Source of the DNA: Oleiphilus messinensis
GTDB lineage: Bacteria; Pseudomonadota; Gammaproteobacteria; Pseudomonadales; Oleiphilaceae
Direction: 5' to 3'
NCBI RefSeq assembly: GCF_002162375.1
Contig: NZ_CP021425.1
Coordinates: forward strand, 5,754,501 to 5,818,500
DNA length: 64,000 nucleotides
Made by a program: the position numbers and the translations under genes. A model generated the notes under the pieces. The model saw only the letters and a list, made by a program, of their open reading frames with translations. It had not been told where the DNA came from and ran no database searches. Below are positions 8,669 to 15,631 of the stretch, one piece after another (within the stretch, counting starts at the first letter, position 1; each line of letters starts with the position of its first letter).

Positions 8669-8719
8669 GGATAGGCTCGTTTAAACCTTGAGTAGGTTTA
8701 AGCAGGTTTATGAAAACGG

Positions 8720-8951
8720 TTTTAAACCAGCTTAGGTCGGTTAATGGTGATTCCTGCTCAATCACCGATAGCGGTGGGTTAGAACGGTAACGGTCATACA
8801 ATCCATTGGCGAGAACGGGTACATCATATCCTGCGATGTCAATGATAGCGCTTTGCTCGGTGCCAGCTTCGTCCACGTCCCCTGCCCATACCGACGTGGT
8901 TAAGGTGCTGGATAACAATACCGTTGCAATGGCTTTAAAATTGAATTTCAG
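8720..8951 (-). pseudogene. Exported protein, 3' end removed at the mobile element
   Basis: A minus-strand frame preceded by AGGAG (nine bases upstream) gives a clear signal peptide, KFNFKAIATVLLSS..SVWA, then GDVDEAGTEQSAIIDIAGY and more polar sequence up to the element boundary at 8719. The apparent start codon is CTG at 8951; there is no in-frame ATG or GTG, so either CTG is used or the start has mutated. Beyond 8719 the frame continues only into element DNA. Family not recognised. A MerR-type promoter lies about 80 bp upstream. Confidence 0.6.
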
Positions 8952-9029
8952 GACTTTCGCACTCCTGTCAGATTGTAAATAAGCCGGATATACCGGTAAA
9001 ACTACGTCGGGTCGACGTCGAGTACAATC

Positions 9030-9060
9030 AGAATAAGCTTAAAGTAAACTTTAAGGTCAA
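9030..9060 (-). promoter_or_regulatory. MerR-family-type promoter, minus strand
   Basis: On the minus strand TTGACC (9060-9055) and TATTCT (9035-9030) flank a 19-bp spacer that contains CTTAAAGTTTACTTTAAG. Box, spacer length and dyad match the promoter at 4805-4835 closely. It points at the truncated exported-protein gene starting near 8951. Confidence 0.75.
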
Positions 9061-9211
9061 GCTTTTTCCAGGTGTATTTTTCAGGCATGAGGATTTCCGG
9101 TAAAACAGGATGGCAGTAGCGTGAGGATAGTGCTCTTGATCAACCGAAAGCTTTACAGCGATAGTGGTGAGCCGATAACCATAAATTATTAACCGATAGC
9201 GACGAAACAGC

Positions 9212-9239
9212 AGCGCTCGTACTTAAAGTACAGAGCGCT
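9212..9239 (-). terminator. Hairpin downstream of SDR gene
   Basis: AGCGCTC-GTACTT pairs with AAGTAC-AGAGCGCT around a very short loop, a strong stem 33 bp after the SDR stop codon. There is no good T-run behind it, so it may act as a transcript-stabilising hairpin instead of an intrinsic terminator. Confidence 0.45.
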
Positions 9240-9271
9240 TGCAGGCGTATCTCAATACCGAATCAGACCGG

Positions 9272-9937
9272 TTACCAAGGCAGGCTATCACCGTTAGAGT
9301 GTCTGAAACTGCCTGAGTTTTGCAGTGATAACTCATCAATCCGGGCAATCAGTCGCTGAGCGGCTTCATCGGGGGTCAGGTCGCCCACGCCACCAATCAT
9401 CTCGGTACCGACCAGACCCGGGTGTAGTATTGCAACTGCAATGCCTTTTGGAGCCAGGTCTCTTGCAAGCGAAACACCGGCACTGTTCAGGGCGGCTTTA
9501 GACATGCGATAACCATAATAGCCACCACTGGTGTTATCCGTAATCGAGCCCATACGGCTGGTGATCAAGGCCACTTTTGAGCCTTCAGACAAATTCCCCA
9601 TCAGTGCTTCTGTTACCCGCAGCGGGCCAAGGGTATTCACTTCAAATTGCTGTTGCATGTCGGAAAAATTCAAGGACCCGAGTCGTTCGTTTCGGAGGAT
9701 TCCGGCATTGTTGATCAATATATCCAGCGGAATACCTTCAAGTTGTTGCTTGAGCTGCGTGATACTCTCTGGATCACTGACATCAATCCCCGAAACAACA
9801 TTGATCTGCAATGCATCCAAGGCATCGCTGGTGTTACGGCAAACACCATAAACATTCCAGCCCCTTGCTTGATAGTGACGACAGAATGAAAGCCCTATCC
9901 CCCGGTTAGCCCCTGTAACCAATACCGTTTTAGTCAT
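9272..9937 (-). CDS. Short-chain dehydrogenase (C-factor/CsgA-like)
   Basis: 221 residues from ATG at 9937, with GGGG eight bases upstream; an ATG two codons earlier is too close to that site. Motifs in order: TGANRGIG (cofactor), ILINNAG, a catalytic serine in ITSRMGS and YRMSK with intact tyrosine and lysine, then HPGLVGTEM. The overall pattern and short length fit the CsgA-like SDR group that carries out NAD(P)-linked carbonyl reduction. Substrate unknown. Confidence 0.88.
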   Translation of the reverse strand: MTKTVLVTGANRGIGLSFCRHYQARGWNVYGVCRNTSDALDALQINVVSGIDVSDPESITQLKQQLEGIPLDILINNAGILRNERLGSLNFSDMQQQFEVNTLGPLRVTEALMGNLSEGSKVALITSRMGSITDNTSGGYYGYRMSKAALNSAGVSLARDLAPKGIAVAILHPGLVGTEMIGGVGDLTPDEAAQRLIARIDELSLQNSGSFRHSNGDSLPW

Positions 9938-10145
9938 AACCATTTCCCCGTTCCTGATGTTGTTTTGAGCGTTGAATTTAATAATGCTGCTGGTAAAACA
10001 TGGATTGGGGCAAATACCTCAAAAGCAAGGTTATGCCAGGGAAACTATTAAACAGAAATGATCGAACTAAAACTTCAAGGACAAGAAAACTTAGAACAAG
10101 GCACGCGCTGAGGAAATGCTATCGGGAGGCAATACGATCGAGGTC

Positions 10146-10193
10146 AAAAAAAGAATCAAGCGGGAGAGAACTCGATTCGCTCGAATTCTCTCC
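10146..10193 (-). terminator. Intrinsic terminator of the hydrolase-monooxygenase operon
   Basis: Minus-strand reading: GGAGAGAA pairs with TTCTCTCC (10193-10186 with 10170-10163), an 8-bp perfect stem, followed after a short gap by seven T residues (A-tract at 10146-10152 on the plus strand). It lies just past the monooxygenase stop at 10203. Confidence 0.75.
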
Positions 10194-10202
10194 ACTAACA
10201 GG

Positions 10203-11735
10203 TCAATGACTCAATGCCACTTGCTCCATTGCAGGTATGGCTTTTACCGCAGGCCGTGTTTTTTCGGTTCTGGCAACCGCCCGGTAGGCATTCAGATCCA
10301 GACGCCGGGTGCGCAGCACATATTCAAAGCTGAATCCCGGCCACATGGTGGAATTAGTGCCATCGTCATTTAGATACCAGCTCTGACATCCGGACAACCA
10401 GGAACTGTTTCGCATCCGATTCTGGAAGTACTCGAACTGTTCCTGAACAATATTCTCTTTAACATCCAGGTACTTCAGTCGCTTGCGGATCAGGGTTTTG
10501 GTGAAATTCGCAATGTATTTATACTGCGCTTCCTGATACACCAGAACGGAGGTGTGTCCCGGCCCTGAGTTTGGTCCCATAATAAGCAGCATATTCGGGA
10601 AATGGCTGACGTTCATGCCGTAATAGGCTTTTGCCTGCCCCCCCCAATATTCTTTCAAGGTTTTGCCATTGGTACCGTTGATTTCGAACGGGAAAGCCGG
10701 TTCACCAATTTCATAGCCGGTACAATAAATAATGACATCCAGCTCGTGCTCTTGACCATCCGCGGTGCGAATACCTTTAGCGGTCATTTCCTGAACACCA
10801 TCGGTAATTAGGTGAACATTGTCCCGGGCAAAAGCAGGGAACCAATCATCCGAAACCAGTGTTCGTTTACAACCCACTTTGTAATCCGGTGTTAATTTCT
10901 TGCGTAACGCCGGATCTTTAATGTGCTTATTCATTGCTCGCTTGTGCAGCATCTCCCCAACCCGCAGCATTTTCGGATACCACATAATGGCCGGTAACGC
11001 AGACTCCATCATCCAGTATAACCCCAGCCGTTGCGCACGTTGCTGCCATGGATGTTTCGCCCATTGCTGATGTTGCTTACGAGAGTAAGAGCGGTTATGT
11101 TTTGGCAAGACCCAGGATGCCGTACGCTGGAATACTTTCAGGTCTGCAACCTCTTCCGCAATGTTCGGTACAACCTGGATGGCTGATGCACCAGAGCCCA
11201 GAACACCAACCCGCTTACCGCGCAAATCAACAGTATCATCCCATCGGGCCGCGTGCACCGCAGTGCCTTTGTAACGACTCATCCCTTTAATTTCAGGATA
11301 CTTCGGATGGCTGAGCGCGCCGGTTGCCGGGACAAAAACCCGTGCCTCAGTCACACTGCCATCACTAGCAGTAATTTTCCAGACGCCGTTCTCTTCATCA
11401 AAGGTGGCATCGGTTACACGCGTTGCAAAGCGAATATTGGGCTTGAGGTCATATTTCTCAGCGCAATGTTCAATGTACTGGCGGATATCATCCTGTCGTG
11501 AGAAAGCTTCCGGCCAATTGGGGTTCGGCTCAAACGAATAACTGTAGAGGTGCGAAGGTACATCACAAGCACAACCCGGATAGGTGTTCGTACGCCAGGA
11601 GCCACCCACACCATCTTCGCCCTCAAAAATCACAAAATTCTGGATGCCAGCTCGTTTCAATTCGATTGCGGTACCCAGACCGGCAAAGCCCGCCCCGACA
11701 ATCGCAACATCAACTTGGGTTTCAAAATCAGTCAT
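10203..11735 (-). CDS. Flavin-containing monooxygenase, Baeyer-Villiger type
   Basis: 510 residues. Two dinucleotide-binding motifs are seen: GAGFAGLG (FAD, residues 14-21) and GSGASAIQ (NADPH, about 180). Between them YKGTAVHAARW fits the type I Baeyer-Villiger fingerprint FxGxxxHxxxW/Y. Such enzymes insert oxygen beside a ketone carbonyl, or oxidise soft heteroatoms, using NADPH and O2, often in degradation of cyclic or long-chain ketones and steroids. Its ATG overlaps the stop of the upstream hydrolase gene (TAATG), so they are translationally coupled. Confidence 0.9.
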   Translation of the reverse strand: MTDFETQVDVAIVGAGFAGLGTAIELKRAGIQNFVIFEGEDGVGGSWRTNTYPGCACDVPSHLYSYSFEPNPNWPEAFSRQDDIRQYIEHCAEKYDLKPNIRFATRVTDATFDEENGVWKITASDGSVTEARVFVPATGALSHPKYPEIKGMSRYKGTAVHAARWDDTVDLRGKRVGVLGSGASAIQVVPNIAEEVADLKVFQRTASWVLPKHNRSYSRKQHQQWAKHPWQQRAQRLGLYWMMESALPAIMWYPKMLRVGEMLHKRAMNKHIKDPALRKKLTPDYKVGCKRTLVSDDWFPAFARDNVHLITDGVQEMTAKGIRTADGQEHELDVIIYCTGYEIGEPAFPFEINGTNGKTLKEYWGGQAKAYYGMNVSHFPNMLLIMGPNSGPGHTSVLVYQEAQYKYIANFTKTLIRKRLKYLDVKENIVQEQFEYFQNRMRNSSWLSGCQSWYLNDDGTNSTMWPGFSFEYVLRTRRLDLNAYRAVARTEKTRPAVKAIPAMEQVALSH

Positions 11736-12634
11736 TATGCGGCTCCTGTAGCGGCTACGTTAGCAGTTGTTTTTCGAGCTTTCGGCGTTGGTACCGGCTG
11801 CATATTGGCAAAGTTACTGACCTGCTCCACCAGCGCCTCAGCTTTTTCCAGGAATTGACGGTTATCGTGCATCCAGGGATGGAAACCAGGACGGAAAAAA
11901 TCAAACCAGTCTGGCAGGACTCGGCGTACTATTCCCGGCTTGCCCATCAACAAATTGCCGACCTTGAGCCAGCCTTTCACATTGAATACACCACCACTTC
12001 GACTCAACATCGCGGTGTAGAATGGCAAAAACAACGTCCAGAAGATGGCATTGGCCAGTACAAATGCAAAAACCCGCATGCCATAGGCTGCAGCACCTTT
12101 GCCAACCACTTTTTCGTAGGCATCAAAGCACACGGCTTTATGTTCTGTTTCTTCAATCGCATGCCAGTTCCAGATTGCAGCATAGTGTTCATCCGCCCCT
12201 TCAAGCAGGAACTCATTGCTCAGCAGCATATCACCCAGAACGGCAGTCAAATGCTCCAATGCGACGGTAACAGAGAGCTGGAAAGGCTTGGGCAGTTTTT
12301 TTACCGCATCCAGCGTGGCAACCACAATTGCATCCAGACGCTCAATCGGCATACCCGCTGCCGCCAGTGCCTCGTTGTATTCTTCATGCTCTCGGGTATG
12401 AAAACCTTCCTGACCAATAAATGCAGAGATCTGCGCTTTCAAGGTTTTGTCCGTTATATCATCACGGTAATTGCGAACACTCTGAATAAAGAAGCGTTCT
12501 CCGGCAGGGAAGAAAATGGACAGGGTATTGTAGAATTGGGTGACATGCAGGCCATCTGCATTCCAGTTCAGGACTTTATCTTTGGACAATCCGAACTTCA
12601 GGTTTCGGCGAATTGGATCAATCTGGATGCTCAT
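11735..12634 (-). CDS. Predicted metal-dependent hydrolase (PF10118-type, ferritin-like)
   Basis: 299 residues starting MSIQIDPIRRNLKFGL. Helical, with glutamate/histidine pairs that could bind a di-metal site: GQEGFHTREHEEYN (about 85-98), VALEHLTA, and WHAIEETEHKAVCFD. These are characteristic of the predicted metal-dependent hydrolase family of lipid- and hydrocarbon-degrading proteobacteria. A hydrophobic stretch (VFAFVLANAIFWTLFLPF) suggests membrane contact. It is the first gene of a coupled pair with the monooxygenase, so both probably act on one lipophilic substrate. I use ATG at 12634, with AGGAG ten bases upstream. Confidence 0.82.
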   Translation of the reverse strand: MSIQIDPIRRNLKFGLSKDKVLNWNADGLHVTQFYNTLSIFFPAGERFFIQSVRNYRDDITDKTLKAQISAFIGQEGFHTREHEEYNEALAAAGMPIERLDAIVVATLDAVKKLPKPFQLSVTVALEHLTAVLGDMLLSNEFLLEGADEHYAAIWNWHAIEETEHKAVCFDAYEKVVGKGAAAYGMRVFAFVLANAIFWTLFLPFYTAMLSRSGGVFNVKGWLKVGNLLMGKPGIVRRVLPDWFDFFRPGFHPWMHDNRQFLEKAEALVEQVSNFANMQPVPTPKARKTTANVAATGAA

Positions 12635-12926
12635 TAATCTTATACTCCTATGGAATCTGCAGTGATATGAGCCCCCTCGCCCATATTCAACATCAATCAA
12701 TGGTACATAGACAGCTGTTGTTATTTTATGATCTAGGTCAATTGCAAAGCAGCTTGGTGCGCGCTAGCCACCAATTTCCCGGTCGCGAAAGCTAAAAAAA
12801 GGCAAATCCAGACACAAACACTACAAATTAAAACAGCCATTATTTATCGTTTATCATTAATTATATATTGAAAAAAGATTCATAACGGCATACCATTTCC
12901 ATCACTTACAAAGAGGAGATAACCCG

Positions 12927-13475
12927 ATGGATAAAATTCGAATACAAAGCTGCCGTGTACGTATGTTGCTGCAATGCCTGTTTTTTGCCGTACCCGCATT
13001 CATACTTTTCTACTGGTTAAGTGTTGGCACAGGGCTTGATTTCATCACCCGGTACGGTATTTTCGAAACCGCTCACCCTCCGGCACGCTATACCGATCAA
13101 GCCCTGAACTTAACGACGCGTTTTCTGGCGTTTTTGGCCAGCATGGTGCCCGCTGCGGTGGTCATGTACGCGCTGAGCCATCTGATTCGTCTGTTCAAGG
13201 GATATGAAAAAGGCGAGATTTTTACACTCGAAGCAACAACCCATATCCGGAAACTGGGTTACAGCTTTCTCTACTGGATGGCGGGTTCGTTTGTGTATAG
13301 CGGACTGATCTCGGTCATTCTATCGTTCAACAATCCGCCGGGGTCACGGGTATTAAGTCTGACGTTCACTGGCTTGGATTTGATGCCATTGCTCTGTGCA
13401 TTCATTGTCCTGATCATCGCCTGGGTGATGGCGGAGGCCCAACAGCTCGCCGATGAAAATCAACTCACGATTTAA
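12927..13475 (+). CDS. DUF2975 membrane protein
   Basis: 182 residues with four hydrophobic segments (about 15-33, 65-87, 110-130, 147-167). Length and the GEIFTLEATTHIRKLGYS loop fit DUF2975 proteins, which nearly always pair with a small Cro-like regulator. That partner follows 15 bp downstream. AAAGAGGAG precedes ATG. Function unknown. Confidence 0.8.
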   Translation: MDKIRIQSCRVRMLLQCLFFAVPAFILFYWLSVGTGLDFITRYGIFETAHPPARYTDQALNLTTRFLAFLASMVPAAVVMYALSHLIRLFKGYEKGEIFTLEATTHIRKLGYSFLYWMAGSFVYSGLISVILSFNNPPGSRVLSLTFTGLDLMPLLCAFIVLIIAWVMAEAQQLADENQLTI

Positions 13476-13490
13476 TCAGAAGGACAAGCC

Positions 13491-13715
13491 ATGCCGATTC
13501 AAATCGAGCTCGATGTGATGCTTGCAAAACGCAAGATGCGCCTGAAAGAACTGGCTCAGAAAGTCGGGGTTACCGAGCAAAATCTGTCCATACTGAAAAC
13601 CGGAAAGGCCAAGGCTGTACGTTTCAGCACACTTGAGGCAATTTGCAATGCGTTGCACTGCCAGCCTGGGGATATTCTGATTTATATCCCGGAGGAAGCC
13701 CGGGATACCTCCTGA
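13491..13715 (+). CDS. Small Cro/C1-type HTH regulator
   Basis: 74 residues: nearly all is one helix-turn-helix (MRLKELAQKVGVTEQNLSIL, then TLEAICNALHCQPGDIL), the YozG-like family that partners DUF2975 membrane proteins. AGAAGGA lies in front of the ATG. The two genes form an operon; the membrane protein may signal to, or be repressed by, this regulator. Confidence 0.88.
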   Translation: MPIQIELDVMLAKRKMRLKELAQKVGVTEQNLSILKTGKAKAVRFSTLEAICNALHCQPGDILIYIPEEARDTS

Positions 13716-13735
13716 CAGGCCCAGACAGAACCAGA

Positions 13736-15631
13736 CTATAAGCGTTGAGCCAGGCCCGAGTAACGCTTGGCTCGTTTTTTCAACGCGGCTTTCCAAACCG
13801 CTTCACTGGTGCAGATCGAAACATGTTGCTTGGCACGGGTAATGCCCGTGTACAACAACTCCGGGCTGAGTATCGCACTCTCTACCTCCGGTAAAACAAT
13901 TGCCACGTGCTGAAACTCAGAGCCCTGGGTTTTATGGATTGTCATGGCGTAAACGGTTTCCACTGCGGGCAACCGAGCCAGATTGACCTGCCTGAGCGGG
14001 GTTTGGTTCAAGTCTTTATCGGTTTCACGCTCACTGTCTTCAAAATACGCAACCAGATGACCCTCTTCGTTAGTCCAGACCAAACCAATATCGCCATTAA
14101 ACAAGCGCACACCATAGTGGTTCTCCGTTACCATGATTGGACGACCACGGTAGTGCTGACCGGGTCGAATCCCCATGTTGCTGCGCAATAGAATTTGCTC
14201 GACGCGATCATTCAGGGCGACCACACCTTGATTACCCACACGGGTCGGCGTTAGCAGACGAAATTGAGACAACTGCAGAAAAGCATCATCTACGGAGGGC
14301 GCGAGCAACATGGGCCGGTAATATTCAAGACAGGCATTTTTGAGCCATTCATCGGTACGATGATCTGGAATGTAGGTCACTTGGGCACTGTCTTCCAGCA
14401 AGGAAGCCTGAGTCTGTTGCCACTCGTGATCATGCAAAAGCGCCCAGCTCTGTTTGCCGTCGGACTGGATTACCGCGCTTGCCAGAATACCGATCTCGCC
14501 ACCGAAACGGTAGGTTTTGGTGAGCAAGGTCAAATGGCCAAAGCGACTCGACTCATCGACAGGCACAGACTGCCCGGTGATCGCTTCAATCTGCGCGGCC
14601 ACCACGCCAGAGTATCCGGGGTGAGGCCGACAGGTCAGATCAGCCATGACACTGCCAACTTCCACAGAGGGTAACTGGTCAGCATCCCCAAGCATGATGA
14701 GAATGGCCTGTTCCGGCAACGCACGGAGTACCCGAGCCAACATTGCGATGTCGATCATGGAAACTTCATCGATGAGTAACAAGTCGCACCGTAAAGGATG
14801 TTCAACTCCCAGGCGCGGATGTACCGTGCGCGGCCTAAACCCCAGTAACCGGTGCAACGTCTTGGCCGTTTCCGGGATACTGTTGATCAATCCCGAATCC
14901 ACCCCCTGTTTCTGTAACTGCTGTTTTGCTTGCGAGATTGATTCTTTCAGACGCTGCGCGGCTTTCCCCGTGGGCGCTGCCATTTCAATCCGGAGCTGGC
15001 CCTCATGCAAAGCCTGCAAGGCAAGCAGAACACGGGTGACGGTGAAGGTCTTACCGGTTCCGGGTCCACCGGAAATAATACTCAGCCTGCGCCCCACCGC
15101 ATTGGCGACCGCCACCCGTTGCCAGTCGATTTCCTCAGGTACCGGGGCCCGTGGAAAACTGGATTTCACCAAGGTTGTGATGCTCTTGTGCTGTGCCTCA
15201 GAAAGCGGCAGAAATTGCATTCGATGACGCAAATCTTCCGCCACCTCACACTCAAAGATCCAATAGCGTCGGAGATAGAGCGCCTCCCGATCGAGAACAA
15301 CCGGGCCGGTATCTTCAGGTTGAATTGCGACTTGGGCCAACACGGCCAAGAGTTCTATCTTCCCGGGAAACTGCAAACCGGGAATACCCTTTTCCCGATC
15401 CTGACCGAACGACAATCCGGCCAGCTCGGCAACCGGCAAACAGGTATTACCCTGTCGCAAGAACCAATGTAATGCCAATAGCATATTGAACAGCAACGCC
15501 TGTTCTGTCCCGGAAAGCGTTTTATGACTCGGCTCCAGCAAACAACGACTTAAATCCCGCGCCAGATAAAAATCGATGGCTTCCAGTCCTGCAACCTGCT
15601 GACTCAGGGTGTCAAAGCGAAGCGGAATCAT
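13736..15631 (-). CDS. recD: Exodeoxyribonuclease V alpha subunit RecD
   Basis: 631 residues. 5'-3' SF1 helicase of RecBCD, which processes double-strand ends and loads RecA after Chi. Walker A ISGGPGTGKTFT at about 186-196, Walker B LLIDEVSM, motif ILIMLGDADQLPSVEVG, and the C-terminal UvrD-like motif YAMTIHKTQGSEF with LLYTGITRAKQ. Its ATG overlaps the recB stop by four bases (ATGA). Last gene of the recC-recB-recD order. Confidence 0.95.
   Translation of the reverse strand: MIPLRFDTLSQQVAGLEAIDFYLARDLSRCLLEPSHKTLSGTEQALLFNMLLALHWFLRQGNTCLPVAELAGLSFGQDREKGIPGLQFPGKIELLAVLAQVAIQPEDTGPVVLDREALYLRRYWIFECEVAEDLRHRMQFLPLSEAQHKSITTLVKSSFPRAPVPEEIDWQRVAVANAVGRRLSIISGGPGTGKTFTVTRVLLALQALHEGQLRIEMAAPTGKAAQRLKESISQAKQQLQKQGVDSGLINSIPETAKTLHRLLGFRPRTVHPRLGVEHPLRCDLLLIDEVSMIDIAMLARVLRALPEQAILIMLGDADQLPSVEVGSVMADLTCRPHPGYSGVVAAQIEAITGQSVPVDESSRFGHLTLLTKTYRFGGEIGILASAVIQSDGKQSWALLHDHEWQQTQASLLEDSAQVTYIPDHRTDEWLKNACLEYYRPMLLAPSVDDAFLQLSQFRLLTPTRVGNQGVVALNDRVEQILLRSNMGIRPGQHYRGRPIMVTENHYGVRLFNGDIGLVWTNEEGHLVAYFEDSERETDKDLNQTPLRQVNLARLPAVETVYAMTIHKTQGSEFQHVAIVLPEVESAILSPELLYTGITRAKQHVSICTSEAVWKAALKKRAKRYSGLAQRL

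Larger units (their letters stand above)
6774..8719 (+). mobile_element. IS607-like TnpB element, copy 1 (1946 bp)
   Basis: Comparison with the inverted copy at 50084-52029 fixes the ends: both are 1946 bp, begin with GGTTTTAACAGTTAACG and end in ..TATGA(A/T)AACGG. GG at both boundaries fits IS607-type insertion. Perfect 12-bp subterminal inverted repeats, TAAACCTACTCA at 6802-6813 and TGAGTAGGTTTA at 8689-8700, are visible; the right one also folds with TTAAACCT into an 8-bp hairpin. It carries a 49-residue HTH remnant of tnpA and a complete tnpB. A TnpB guide RNA (omega/reRNA) would be expected at the right end by analogy. Confidence 0.88.
8952..9271. other. Intergenic region with promoter and hairpin
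   Basis: 320 bp between two minus-strand genes. It holds the MerR-type promoter (9030-9060) serving the truncated exported-protein gene and a strong hairpin (9212-9239) behind the SDR at 9272. No other coding frame is convincing. Confidence 0.6.

Noticed and set aside
10000-10209. 69-codon plus-strand frame between two minus-strand genes
   Set aside because: Very basic, low-complexity product, no ribosome site, and it runs through the operon terminator hairpin.
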